DNA of 64,000 nucleotides from Chitinophagaceae bacterium (GTDB lineage: Bacteria > Bacteroidota > Bacteroidia > Chitinophagales > Chitinophagaceae). Of the stretch, positions 47,225 to 56,968 are shown piece after piece. Numbering within the stretch: the first letter of the stretch is position 1; each line of letters starts with the position of its first letter. The stretch spans positions 31,359-95,358 of the forward strand of contig CANGMZ010000001.1 of assembly GCA_947454715.1 (NCBI GenBank), written 5' to 3'. A program made the translations under genes and the position numbers. Below the pieces are notes generated by a model. That model was not told where the DNA came from, did not search any database, and saw only the letters and a program-made list of their open reading frames with translations.

Positions 47225-48625
47225 TTATGCAGTTTCAGGCAATACCAATGGAATGGTTGGTTCATTCTTAATCTTACCATAACCACCCAATACATTGCGT
47301 AGATTATGTATGCCATGACGCTTGATAAGTGACGCTGCAATTACAGAGCGGTAGCCTCCTGCACAATGAATGTAAAGGTTAGTTTCTTCATCGTCCATTG
47401 TAGCTATGTTCAATGGGTCTGTGAGTGTATCAAGTGGTATATTGCGTGCACCCTGAACATGACCTGCATCAAACTCAGTTGCTTTGCGCACATCTATGAT
47501 TTCCAGGCGCTCGTCGTGAGGAATGTCCATTGCCAGCTCATCAGTTTCAATGTCAATAATGAGGTCAATAGTTTCGCCTGCATCTCTCCAAGCTTCAAAC
47601 CCACCTTCCAGGTAACCTTGTATGTTATCAATACCTACACGTGCCAAGCGAGTAATACTTTCTTTTTCTTTACCTGCTTCAGTTACCAGTATCAAGGCTT
47701 GCTTTAGCGGCAATAATGTGCCTGCCCATTCAGCAAAGCGGCCATCAAGGCCTATACTGATAGATTCAGGAACAAAACCTTCGGTAAATGTTGTAGCTGC
47801 ACGAGTATCGAGAATCCATGCACCATCATGCGCTTTCTGTTTGAATGCTGCAATACTTAGTGGGTTCAGACCATTAGTATAAACATCGTCAATGCTCTCG
47901 TAACCTTCTTTGTTCAGGCGCGCATTGAGCGGAAAGTAAACAGGGGGGGTGTTAAGGCCAGTAGTTACTGCATCTATGAATTCCTCCCGTGTCATATCCT
48001 GTAACGCATAGTTGGTTGCTTTTTGAGCACCTATTGTGCTATGCGTATCAGGACCAAGATTTTTGCCGCAAGAAGAGCCCGGACCATGAGCCGGGTACAT
48101 AATAATGTTGTCATTAAGTGGCTTGATCTTGTTATTGAGTGAATCATACATCATTGATGCAAGATCTTCTTTAGTCATATTGCCACTGAAAAGATCAGGA
48201 CGGCCCACATCGCCTACAAAAAGGGTGTCACCGGTAAATATGCAGTAGGGCTCATTTTGTTCGTCATGTAAAAGGTAACAAGTACTTTCCAGTGTATGTC
48301 CCGGAGTGTGCAGTACTTTCATTGTCAACTTACCAATCATAAACTCTTCATCGTCTTTAGCTACATGCACTTTAAAAGAAGCATGAGTGTCAGGACCGTA
48401 TATGATAGTAGCACCTGTTTTCTTTGCCAGGTCTAAGTGCCCGCTTACAAAATCAGCATGGAAGTGTGTTTCAAAAATATATTTGATCTTCACACCTTTT
48501 TCTTCTGCCATCTGAATGTAAGTATCTACATCGCGCAGCGGATCAATCACTGCAGCTTCACCTTCACTTGCTATAAAATAAGCTGCCTCGCTCAGGCAGT
48601 TTGTATATAGTTGTTTTACTTCCAT
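47225..48625 (-). CDS. Persulfide dioxygenase-rhodanese fusion (CstB-like)
   Basis: This 466-residue protein fuses a metallo-beta-lactamase persulfide dioxygenase (residues ~1-240) to two rhodanese domains. The iron site has THFHADF, with H56 as the ligand equivalent to ETHE1 His79. The first rhodanese domain (~260-360) has no active-site cysteine: the loop position holds VTEAGKEK. The second (~375-460) keeps C421 in HCAGGYRS. This order matches staphylococcal CstB, which detoxifies sulfide by making thiosulfate from persulfides. No sulfide:quinone reductase or CsoR-like regulator is adjacent. A promoter box lies 22 bases upstream. Confidence 0.9.
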   Translation of the reverse strand: MEVKQLYTNCLSEAAYFIASEGEAAVIDPLRDVDTYIQMAEEKGVKIKYIFETHFHADFVSGHLDLAKKTGATIIYGPDTHASFKVHVAKDDEEFMIGKLTMKVLHTPGHTLESTCYLLHDEQNEPYCIFTGDTLFVGDVGRPDLFSGNMTKEDLASMMYDSLNNKIKPLNDNIIMYPAHGPGSSCGKNLGPDTHSTIGAQKATNYALQDMTREEFIDAVTTGLNTPPVYFPLNARLNKEGYESIDDVYTNGLNPLSIAAFKQKAHDGAWILDTRAATTFTEGFVPESISIGLDGRFAEWAGTLLPLKQALILVTEAGKEKESITRLARVGIDNIQGYLEGGFEAWRDAGETIDLIIDIETDELAMDIPHDERLEIIDVRKATEFDAGHVQGARNIPLDTLTDPLNIATMDDEETNLYIHCAGGYRSVIAASLIKRHGIHNLRNVLGGYGKIKNEPTIPLVLPETA

Positions 48626-48647
48626 GTTGTTTTAAAAATTATGTAAA

Positions 48648-48655
48648 CAAAGATA
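48648..48655 (-). promoter_or_regulatory. -7 promoter box of the persulfide dioxygenase gene
   Basis: Minus-strand TATCTTTG, exact match, 22 bases before the ATG. Confidence 0.55.
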
Positions 48656-48858
48656 AGACGAAAAAACCGCTGTTTTTAGTAATGTGTGCAATAGTACAAT
48701 TGAATATCTTAATAAAGTAGTGTTGTCTCAGATGCAAATCATGCAGCGTAAACTTGAGTAATTCTACATGCTGAAATGAATAAAGGGAATAGATATGCAA
48801 GAAAATGCAATAAAAGTGGTTATTTTTATCCGCAATATTTTAGAAAGCCAAATCGAAT

Positions 48859-50805
48859 ATGTTTAGACTTTTACTGTCACTATTACTTCTTTTGTCACTT
48901 CACACTTTTGCTCAGGTAAAAGTAGATACAACTGTTGGTCTTTCTGTAAAGGGAGGAAGGGATTACAAAAGTGTGGCTCATGCACTCTGTGACGGGCTAC
49001 AGGGCGATCAGCTAAAAGCAAATGCCATATATAACTGGATAACCCACAACATAAAGTATGATGTAAAGGCAATGCAATCGGGCAAGTTGACGCCGGCAAA
49101 AGCGGAAAAGGTATTCAGGAATAGGTTGGGTGTGTGTGATGGTTATGCCAAATTATTTACGGCAATGTGCATAGAGGTGGGGTTAAAAGCGGTAAACGTA
49201 GATGGTTATGCTAAAGACTGGATATTTGACAATGGCGATCAGTTGACCATTCCCCGCCACGAGTGGAGTGCAGTATTAATAAGTGCACAGTGGCAATTAG
49301 TAGACCCAACTTGGGGGGCGGGTAATCTGGTTCAGTCACCAACCGTAATCAGAAAGATAATCAATACGGTTACACTACGCAAAGTAACCTATGCTAAAAA
49401 GTTGAAGTTCGTCTTCAAATACGATCCTCAGTATTTTTTACAAGACCCTATAACATTCAGATTGAAACACTTATCTGCAGACCCTTATTGGCAGTTGGTG
49501 GATACTGCCATGCCTTTATCTGTGTTTGAAGCCGGAGATAGTGCAGTAGTGGCATTTAATGCTAAATATAACCAGACCCGACAGAACAGTAGTGAACTAA
49601 TGCGTATCAGTGCGCTCGATGAGGATTCTGTATTGTATGAAGCATCTGACAGGGCATATTCTTTTAATAATCGTTTTCCGGTAGCATTGGCTTTGAAGCA
49701 GGCAGCAAGAGCAGATGCAGATGCGGCAAAAGTGGTGAAAGAAAAGGACCGTGAAAAAGGTCAGGAATTATGGAAAGATGCTGAAAAGGCATTGAAGATT
49801 GCAGAGGCGCATATCAAAGAGCAAAAGAAGTTTTTCCCGGAGCAGTATAATGTATTGAAGAAGAAGAACAGAACTAAGAATATAGAAGCAAAGCAGTATA
49901 TGATACAGATGAAAACTGACGATAAAAAGTTGGTAGCACAGTGTAATAAATATAAAAAAGCAGCTGATACTAAATTCAAGAAGGTAAAGAAAAAGTATGC
50001 AGAGACCGGCAAGCGAAAGCAAGGATTGGATAGTAAAAAAATAAATAATCAGGAACCTGCAAAAGTGCAGAAAAGTGCAAAATCTCCTGAAATGATTGCG
50101 CTTTCTGATTCTATTAGTGACAGAAAAAAACGAATAGACACATTGCAGGTTGAAGCAGATAAACTTACGCAGGCTATAAAACTGCATCAGGATGCTAATC
50201 AGGTGAGATTAGATTCATTGGCGAAATGCCTAGGCCTTTCTGATTCGTTTTTGTATAAAGAGGCTGTTGCCCGCTTGAATATGCACGATAATTATGATGA
50301 TGAGGTAATCAAGTGGAGTTCTTTGTATAAGACGGAGAAGTATAACAGCGCAGATACTCTTCATAAATATTATGTTACCTGTTATGATACAGTACTTGCC
50401 CTAAGTGAGGATCGTAGAAAAGTAAAAGTATTGCAGTTAGATGCGTATAAGAAAAATCTGAAAGATATAGAGAAGTATGCAAAGTGGAATAGCTCTGACA
50501 CGCTTATATCTGACCAATATGCAGATGTGGTCAATAGCTATGAAGCCGCAATAGATAGTTGCAACAATGAATTGTTGAGTACCGCCGCATATATTCGAAC
50601 TAATAAAAGATTATTTACAAATCTCAATAAGCTATATAAAAAACAACTGAAAATAGTTGCCTACATGGGTAAGGTTGAAGATGTACGTAAGAAGCTCGAG
50701 ATGAAAGCTATATTGAGTAAGCAGTCGCTTGATGTTAATGAGAATAAGCAACAAGCAGCAACTGTGAAATCTGCAGTAAAAAGAATGGAGCAGGAATACA
50801 AGTAG
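48859..50805 (+). CDS. Secreted transglutaminase-like protein with long coiled coil
   Basis: This 648-residue exported protein (signal ending TFAQ, residue ~19) begins with a transglutaminase-like domain. The full triad is visible: C93 in GVCDGYAK, H134 in PRHEWSAV and D149 in LVDPTWG. The remaining ~400 residues are lysine- and glutamate-rich and largely helical, with coiled-coil character (for example KKKNRTKNIEAKQY), separated by short linkers. Bacterial proteins of this type may act as cysteine proteases or peptidoglycan-acting enzymes rather than cross-linkers. I cannot tell which. The gene is followed after nine bases by the 3' end of the convergent response regulator gene. Confidence 0.82.
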   Translation: MFRLLLSLLLLLSLHTFAQVKVDTTVGLSVKGGRDYKSVAHALCDGLQGDQLKANAIYNWITHNIKYDVKAMQSGKLTPAKAEKVFRNRLGVCDGYAKLFTAMCIEVGLKAVNVDGYAKDWIFDNGDQLTIPRHEWSAVLISAQWQLVDPTWGAGNLVQSPTVIRKIINTVTLRKVTYAKKLKFVFKYDPQYFLQDPITFRLKHLSADPYWQLVDTAMPLSVFEAGDSAVVAFNAKYNQTRQNSSELMRISALDEDSVLYEASDRAYSFNNRFPVALALKQAARADADAAKVVKEKDREKGQELWKDAEKALKIAEAHIKEQKKFFPEQYNVLKKKNRTKNIEAKQYMIQMKTDDKKLVAQCNKYKKAADTKFKKVKKKYAETGKRKQGLDSKKINNQEPAKVQKSAKSPEMIALSDSISDRKKRIDTLQVEADKLTQAIKLHQDANQVRLDSLAKCLGLSDSFLYKEAVARLNMHDNYDDEVIKWSSLYKTEKYNSADTLHKYYVTCYDTVLALSEDRRKVKVLQLDAYKKNLKDIEKYAKWNSSDTLISDQYADVVNSYEAAIDSCNNELLSTAAYIRTNKRLFTNLNKLYKKQLKIVAYMGKVEDVRKKLEMKAILSKQSLDVNENKQQAATVKSAVKRMEQEYK

Positions 50806-50814
50806 TGTGTACAA

Positions 50815-51513
50815 TTATTTTGTAACCACGAAATGGTAACCTATCCCTTTTAGTGTGACTATCTCTATGCCGGAGTCGGGGGCAAAGTAGCCTCTTATTT
50901 TACGAATATAGACATCAAGGTTTCGGGAGTTAAAGAAAGAATCATCTCCCCATACTATCTGTAACAGTTCGCGACGGTCTAATGTGCTGTTGGTATGTGC
51001 GCAGAGCATACTGAGTATTTGCGCTTCACGGTTTGAAAGTTTTATGGTGCCGGAAGGCGTTTTCAGTTCAAACCTGCCCGGGTAGAAGGTATATTCTTTC
51101 AGTTTTACTTCATCAGGTAAAGATTGTGTGGCAGAAGCGTCTCTGTTACTCATCTTAAGTTGATGTTCAAGCCTCACTAACAATTCTTCCATACTGAATG
51201 GCTTTCTCAGATAGTCGTTCCCACCTGATGAAAATCCTTTGATTAGATCATCAGTTTGTGTTTTTGCTGTAAGGAATATAATGGGCAGGCGAGGGTCAAT
51301 ATTGCGTATGTGATTTGCCAATGTAAAGCCATCTATGTTGGGCAGCATAACATCGAGCAGGCAAACATCAGGTGCAAATGTGGTGATGCATTCATGTATA
51401 CGGGTGCCATCTTTTTTATGCAGCACTTCGTAACCTTTTATTTCCAGTGTATCTTTTACAATACGGGCAAGGTATGGCTCATCTTCAATATACAGCACTT
51501 TCTTTTTCATCAT
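50815..51513 (-). CDS. OmpR-family response regulator
   Basis: This 232-residue DNA-binding response regulator has a receiver domain with acidic pocket YIEDEP, phosphoacceptor D54 in LLDVMLPNIDG, the switch threonine/lysine region FLTAKTQ and RKPF. It ends in an OmpR/PhoB winged-helix domain (YTFYPGRFELKTPSG, then LSNREAQILSMLC and VYIRKIRGYF). It follows its sensor kinase gene by 29 bases, so the pair is one operon. The target genes are not known. Confidence 0.95.
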   Translation of the reverse strand: MMKKKVLYIEDEPYLARIVKDTLEIKGYEVLHKKDGTRIHECITTFAPDVCLLDVMLPNIDGFTLANHIRNIDPRLPIIFLTAKTQTDDLIKGFSSGGNDYLRKPFSMEELLVRLEHQLKMSNRDASATQSLPDEVKLKEYTFYPGRFELKTPSGTIKLSNREAQILSMLCAHTNSTLDRRELLQIVWGDDSFFNSRNLDVYIRKIRGYFAPDSGIEIVTLKGIGYHFVVTK

Positions 51514-51542
51514 ATTCGGGAATAAAGTATAGTAGTATTTCC

Positions 51543-52850
51543 TTAAAAAGTAAGCGTAAATACACAGCCGCCGTCATTGAGGTTGTTGACGTTGATCGTG
51601 CCATTGTGCTGGCGCATTACCTGAGCCGCATAACTAAGCCCGAGCCCGTATCCTTTTATGTTGTGACGTAATCCATCTGGTACCCGGAAGAATTTCTCAA
51701 AGACTTTTTCTTTGTACTCTTCCGGTATTCCGGGACCATTATCAGTAAGCGATAATTGCACCGCACCGTTTCGTTCAGAAAGTGTAATCAGAATAGAAGG
51801 TGTTGTTGTTGCATATTTAAGACTGTTGTCAAGTAGGTTTACAAGCACCCCTTGCGTATGTAATTTATCAACAGGCACAATAAATTTATTGCCGTTAGTT
51901 ACAAATGAGATTTTAGCGTCGTGTTGAGCAAAGCGCAACTGCATATTTCTGATCACTTCCTCTACCAATTCTTGCAAATCATGGCTTTCGCGTTGAATGT
52001 GCATGTTCCCATTTTCAAGCAGAGAAGTGTTGAGCACCCTTGTTGCCAACAGTTCCAGACGGTCCATTTCTGATGTAGCCATTCCCAGATATTCTCTGCT
52101 GAGTTTGGGGTCATCAATGATATTATAATTATTCAGTGCCTCAAGAGCCAGCTTAACAGTAGATATAGGTGTTTTCAGCTCATGCGACATATTGCCGATA
52201 AAGTCATCTTTGAGTTCACTGAGCTTTATTTGAGAGCGTAGGCTTTTAAAAGTTATTACAAAGGCTGTAGCAGTTAGTGATAATAATATAAGTACGAACA
52301 ATAGCTGAGGCAGTAGTCTTAGAAATAGATATGGGTGATAATCGCTCACAACAATGCCATTATCCTGAGTAAAGAAGTCGCTTTTTATAAATATGGATTT
52401 GCCATTTTTGTTGCTGTCATTGTTATTCACCCATTGAGAATTGAAATCCCAGCCGTTTTGGTGCATCTGGTTGGCAAATAGCTCATTAAATGCAATAGTG
52501 TCCATTTTAAACAGACTTTGTTCTTCGTTTTTACTGATAGTGCTACCCAGCACTTTGTGTATGCTACCCGGAGATAATGCGATAGAGGCCAGATTGTTAT
52601 CCGTTGATTTTGTGCCGGCAACACCTCCTTCGGCAGCAATAGGATCAATGACATGTTCAATAATCAGCGAGTCAGAGACTTTATGCTGTATATCTGTAAA
52701 CAGCTTGGTGAGGTTCTTTTTGAGTTCGTCTCTCTGAGTATCGTACTGGCTTACTAGCCACTGAATGGTAAATAGGACAAGCAGCATTTGACAAAACACC
52801 ATGAGTGTTCTGATAGAGCGAAGATTTATTTTTTTATTGCCTTTTGCCAT
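51543..52850 (-). CDS. Membrane sensor histidine kinase
   Basis: This 435-residue kinase has two membrane helices, about residues 14-35 and 150-175, enclosing a periplasmic sensor region of about 115 residues that I do not recognise. A HisKA domain with the H-box FIGNMSHELKTPIST follows, then the N-box LVNLLDNSLKY and the ATP lid motifs DNGPGIP and GYGLGLSYA. The start is ATG at 52850; an in-frame TTG three codons upstream is inside the promoter. It is transcribed divergently from the DUF2723 gene, and each has its own -7 box in the 128-base gap. Confidence 0.95.
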   Translation of the reverse strand: MAKGNKKINLRSIRTLMVFCQMLLVLFTIQWLVSQYDTQRDELKKNLTKLFTDIQHKVSDSLIIEHVIDPIAAEGGVAGTKSTDNNLASIALSPGSIHKVLGSTISKNEEQSLFKMDTIAFNELFANQMHQNGWDFNSQWVNNNDSNKNGKSIFIKSDFFTQDNGIVVSDYHPYLFLRLLPQLLFVLILLSLTATAFVITFKSLRSQIKLSELKDDFIGNMSHELKTPISTVKLALEALNNYNIIDDPKLSREYLGMATSEMDRLELLATRVLNTSLLENGNMHIQRESHDLQELVEEVIRNMQLRFAQHDAKISFVTNGNKFIVPVDKLHTQGVLVNLLDNSLKYATTTPSILITLSERNGAVQLSLTDNGPGIPEEYKEKVFEKFFRVPDGLRHNIKGYGLGLSYAAQVMRQHNGTINVNNLNDGGCVFTLTF

Positions 52851-52856
52851 ACACAA

Positions 52857-52864
52857 CAAAAATA
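52857..52864 (-). promoter_or_regulatory. -7 promoter box close to the histidine kinase start
   Basis: Minus-strand TATTTTTG, exact match, six bases before the ATG. Confidence 0.55.
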
Positions 52865-52949
52865 ATCATGATGTTGCCATATATTTATTGTCTTAACCTT
52901 TTTTAACATTAATTCGCTATCCTTTAACGCACAAACTTGGAGAATACTC

Positions 52950-52957
52950 TATTTTTG
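52950..52957 (+). promoter_or_regulatory. -7 promoter box of the DUF2723 gene
   Basis: TATTTTTG, exact match, 21 bases before the ATG, divergent from the kinase promoter. Confidence 0.55.
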
Positions 52958-52978
52958 AGCATTCTGACAAAATCTGAT

Positions 52979-55900
52979 ATGAATTACAAAAAGATCAATA
53001 ACCTTTTCGGTTGGTTAACAGGAGCCATTGCCTACGTGGTGTACCTGAAAACAATGGAGCCAACAGTCAGTTTCTGGGACTGTGGTGAGTTTTTGAGTTG
53101 CGCATCAAAACTGGAAGTAGGGCACTCACCGGGGGCACCTTTATTTATGATGTTGCAGCGTTTGTTTGCCATTTTTGCTCCTGCTGCCGATAAACAGGCG
53201 TTGTTCATCAACTCATTCTCTGCACTTACCAGTGCATTGACTATTGTTTTTCTATTCTGGACCATTACCTATTATGCTAAAAAGTTGCTGACTCCCAAGG
53301 GTGAAGAGCCGCAAGGTGGTGCTTTGGCGCTCATAATGGGTGCAGGTATTGTTGGGGGATTGGCGTATACTTTTTCAGATACGTTTTGGTTTTCTGCTGT
53401 TGAGGCAGAGGTATATGCTACCTCATCGTTCTTTACTGCGATTACGTTCTGGGCAATACTGAAATGGGAAGCTGTTTCAGATTCAAAGTATGCCGATCGT
53501 TGGTTGGTGTTGATTGCTTATCTTATTGGTTTATCTCTTGGTGTTCACTTGCTTAACTTGTTATGTATACCACCAATTATCATGATCTGGTATTTCAAGC
53601 GATATACACCTACAGTGAAAGGTGCTATTATCGCCTTCATCTCAGGTTGCGGTATACTGGGTTTTGTACAGGTAGGTATTATTCAATATATACCTAAAAT
53701 AGCTGCGAATTTCGATATTATGTTTACCAATAGTTTTGGTTTGCCTTTCGATATCGGTTCCCTTACATTTATTGTCATTCTTTGTGCTGCGTTGATTTTT
53801 GCACTGCAATGGGCAAAGAAAAAGCAACACAATTTGCTTCATACCAGTATTCTGAGTATCATATTTGTAATCATAGGTTACAGCAGCTACATAGTTCCGG
53901 TAATCCGTTCTCGTGCAGAAGTGCCTGTGGATATGACTAATCCGGATAATGCATTCAGCTTGAATTCTTATGTATCGCGTGAGCAATTCGGTTCTCAGCC
54001 ACTGTTGATAGGTCCCGATTTTACGAGCCCAATGACCAGTGTGAAGAGTACAGGAACCGTCTATACTCAGGTACAGACTAATGGTAAAGACCATTATGAG
54101 GAAACCGGTATCAAGCGTGAGGGTGTTTTTGACCCTGCTACAACTCGTTTCTTTCCGCGTATATGGGACGGTAGTGAAAACCATGCAGCAGCATATCGTT
54201 CTTTCCTTAATCTGGCTCAAGGAGAAACACCAACATCAGCTGATAATATGGCGTTCTTCTTTGGCTATCAGATGAACTGGATGTGGTGGCGTTACTTTAT
54301 GTGGAACTTTGCAGGTCGTGAAAATGACTTTGAAGGGCAGGGCGATCCTAAAAATGGTAACTGGATATCCGGTATCAAGATGTTGGATAAGCCACGTGTG
54401 GGTGATTTAGATAAAATGAGTGATGGTTTTGTGAACAATGGTGCAAGAAATCAATTGTATTTCCTTCCGTTGATATTGGGTATTCTGGGTCTTGTTTATC
54501 AGTATAAACGTAATAAGAATGAAACATTGGTAGTATTCCTTCTGTTCTTCTTTACAGGCGCAGCTATCGGTATATTTTTAAATATGACCCCCGGTCAGCC
54601 ACGTGAACGTGACTATGCGTTTGCAGGTTGTACTTATGCATTTGCAATATGGATAGGTTTGGGCGTGTTGCTTGTTGGTGATTGGATAGGTAAAATAGTG
54701 AAAGGATATCCTGCGGCAATAGGTGCTACAGCACTCTGCCTCGTGGCAGTACCTGTGCTGATGGCTAAGGAAGAATGGGATGATCATGATCGTTCAGAAA
54801 AGCGTTTGGCGTGGTCAACTGCCTATAATGACTTGATGTCATGTGCGCCCAATGCCATATTGGTAACGTTCGGAGATAATGATACTTATCCGCTGTGGTA
54901 TATGCAGGAAGTAGAAGGTGTACGTAAGGACGTGCGCATTATGATTAATACGCTTATGGGTACCGAGTGGTTTATAGATCAGTTGCAACGCAAAGTAAAT
55001 GATGCTGATGCGGTGCCTATGACCTGGAAGCGCGAGGAGTATATGGGGTCTCGTCATGATCATATCAGATATGAAAACAACAACAGATTGGCTCAGGATA
55101 AGTATTATGATCTATACGACATGTGCAAATTCATGACCAGCAAGAATATTGATGAGAGTGGCCAGGAGTTGGGTGGCGGAGATGGTGGATATATTCCTGC
55201 ACTCAATGTGTTTGTTCGTGGATTGAGTAAGGAAGAATTGGTTAAAAAGGGTATGGCAGATGCTAAGGATACTGCAAACATTATCAATGAAATGAAGTTC
55301 ACACTTCCTCGTGAAGGTCTGTATAAGAATGACATTACATTGGTGAATATGCTTGCAGAAAATGCTAAGAACGGATGGGCAAGACCTATTTATTTCAGTG
55401 GCGGCTTCCCGGGCAATGATTCTTATTTAGGTTTACATGATTATTTGCGTCAGGAAGGTATGGTATACCGAGTTGTACCTTATAGAAAAGCTCCGACAGC
55501 AGACCCTAAACAGCAGATTACTGTCAATGTAAATCTGGATAAGAGCTATGACCTGTTTATGAACAAATTCAAATGGGGTGGAGCCAATACGACTAATGTT
55601 TATTTCGATGAGAAGAACAGGGTTATGTTGATGTCTTCTCGTATATATGCCGCATTGATAGCAGATGAGTTGACTGCTGCAGGCAGAAAAGCAGAAGCCG
55701 TGAACTTGTTAGATAAAATGCAGGCAAGTGTTACGCACCAGTCATACTACTACGATGTTACTGTTTTCTATATTGCTATGTCTTATTATAAGGCAGGAGC
55801 AAAAGAGAAGGCAAGAGAATTGTCGTTGAAACTGGCAAAAAACTCAGAAGATGATATTGAGTATGTATTGTCACTTAATGATGATCAGAAACAAATGTTG

Positions 55901-56044
55901 TCCAGAGATATCAGGAATGATGTTTCGTTTATTAATTCACTGTCTGTAACTGCTCAAACTGTTGGTGATGAAGAAGGGGCTAAAATTCTGAATCAGAAAT
56001 TTCAAACCATGCTCAGTAAAGTAAACGGACTGATAAAACAATAA
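52979..56044 (+). CDS. DUF2723 (TMEM260-like) membrane protein
   Basis: This 1021-residue inner-membrane protein belongs to DUF2723. The N-terminal half has about ten membrane helices with the signature TVSFWDCGEFLSCASKL and GHSPGAPLFMM. The acidic pair in D-C-G-E corresponds to the catalytic loop of GT-C glycosyltransferases. The C-terminal half (from about residue 560) is soluble and probably periplasmic, with a TPR-like tail (YYDVTVFYIAMSYYKAGAKEKARE). Human TMEM260 of this family is a protein O-mannosyltransferase, so protein O-glycosylation of exported proteins is a reasonable inference. I chose ATG at 52979; the upstream in-frame extension lies over the promoter. Confidence 0.82.
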   Translation: MNYKKINNLFGWLTGAIAYVVYLKTMEPTVSFWDCGEFLSCASKLEVGHSPGAPLFMMLQRLFAIFAPAADKQALFINSFSALTSALTIVFLFWTITYYAKKLLTPKGEEPQGGALALIMGAGIVGGLAYTFSDTFWFSAVEAEVYATSSFFTAITFWAILKWEAVSDSKYADRWLVLIAYLIGLSLGVHLLNLLCIPPIIMIWYFKRYTPTVKGAIIAFISGCGILGFVQVGIIQYIPKIAANFDIMFTNSFGLPFDIGSLTFIVILCAALIFALQWAKKKQHNLLHTSILSIIFVIIGYSSYIVPVIRSRAEVPVDMTNPDNAFSLNSYVSREQFGSQPLLIGPDFTSPMTSVKSTGTVYTQVQTNGKDHYEETGIKREGVFDPATTRFFPRIWDGSENHAAAYRSFLNLAQGETPTSADNMAFFFGYQMNWMWWRYFMWNFAGRENDFEGQGDPKNGNWISGIKMLDKPRVGDLDKMSDGFVNNGARNQLYFLPLILGILGLVYQYKRNKNETLVVFLLFFFTGAAIGIFLNMTPGQPRERDYAFAGCTYAFAIWIGLGVLLVGDWIGKIVKGYPAAIGATALCLVAVPVLMAKEEWDDHDRSEKRLAWSTAYNDLMSCAPNAILVTFGDNDTYPLWYMQEVEGVRKDVRIMINTLMGTEWFIDQLQRKVNDADAVPMTWKREEYMGSRHDHIRYENNNRLAQDKYYDLYDMCKFMTSKNIDESGQELGGGDGGYIPALNVFVRGLSKEELVKKGMADAKDTANIINEMKFTLPREGLYKNDITLVNMLAENAKNGWARPIYFSGGFPGNDSYLGLHDYLRQEGMVYRVVPYRKAPTADPKQQITVNVNLDKSYDLFMNKFKWGGANTTNVYFDEKNRVMLMSSRIYAALIADELTAAGRKAEAVNLLDKMQASVTHQSYYYDVTVFYIAMSYYKAGAKEKARELSLKLAKNSEDDIEYVLSLNDDQKQMLSRDIRNDVSFINSLSVTAQTVGDEEGAKILNQKFQTMLSKVNGLIKQ

Positions 56045-56061
56045 TCAGAACTATGATATAG

Positions 56062-56097
56062 AAAATCCCCATGCATAGGTTGTGCATGGGGATTTTT
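56062..56097. terminator. Bidirectional terminator
   Basis: A 14-bp perfect stem (AAAATCCCCATGCA with its complement), seven-base loop, between the convergent DUF2723 and pirin genes. Confidence 0.92.
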
Positions 56098-56119
56098 ATT
56101 TGGGTGATGTTTATTAGTA

Positions 56120-56833
56120 TTACATAGGTATTTCATAAATCAGCACATCGCTGGTGTCAATACCTGATATTATGAAAGTCTCCGTGTCGCTTACGCCCAA
56201 AGCATCTTTTTTATTCAAAAGCTGTGTACCTGCATTGATTTTGCCATCTAATACAAATATGTAGAAACCATGATCTTTACTGTGAGGAGTAAGTGTTATT
56301 TCCTTGCTGCTTTCTAATGTGGTACGATATATCCAGGCGTCTTGATGAATTTTCAATCCCTTATCATTACTATCGATAGGCGATACTAATGTTTGTAATT
56401 GATTGATACGTTCTTGTGCATCGAAAACTACCTGATCATACCTTGGCGTAACTCCTTTTTTATTTGGGAATATCCATGATTGTATCAGATTTACAGGTTT
56501 ATCTTTTGAATGGTTATATTCACTGTGGTATACACCTGTTCCTGCGCTCATTACCTGCACTTCGTTAGGTGCTATAGTTTGTTTGTGCCCCATGCTGTCG
56601 GCATGTTCCAGCAACCCATCAAGTACTATAGTAATAATCTCCATATTGTCGTGCGGGTGTTTGCCGAAACCCATACCCGGAGCAACTATATCATCATTTA
56701 ATACTCTCAGAACGCCAAAATGTACTTTTGTAGGGTCATAATAACCTGCAAAACTGAATGAGTGATGTGCATTGAGCCAACCATGATTAGCATGGCCTCT
56801 TTTGTCTGCTGCGTGAAAAATTGTATTTGCCAT
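56120..56833 (-). CDS. Pirin family protein
   Basis: This 237-residue cupin has the pirin signature: HSFSFAGYYDP in the N-terminal domain, then the metal site KHPHDNMEI with its histidines and glutamate, and GTGVYHSEYNH. Bacterial pirins of this kind may have quercetin dioxygenase activity or bind redox-active metals. The physiological substrate is unknown. No signal peptide is visible, so it is cytoplasmic. The gene is monocistronic and has no exact promoter box. Confidence 0.92.
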   Translation of the reverse strand: MANTIFHAADKRGHANHGWLNAHHSFSFAGYYDPTKVHFGVLRVLNDDIVAPGMGFGKHPHDNMEIITIVLDGLLEHADSMGHKQTIAPNEVQVMSAGTGVYHSEYNHSKDKPVNLIQSWIFPNKKGVTPRYDQVVFDAQERINQLQTLVSPIDSNDKGLKIHQDAWIYRTTLESSKEITLTPHSKDHGFYIFVLDGKINAGTQLLNKKDALGVSDTETFIISGIDTSDVLIYEIPM

Positions 56834-56968
56834 AAATTGTTGTTTTTAAATTTGCGTGTACATACATGTATGCAATAGCCGTGCCACTATAATATCTGAC
56901 AAAGTTGCAGATTTGTTGTCAGTTAAAGAATATACAATGTAATGATTGTTGTAAAGGAGAAACGAAAC

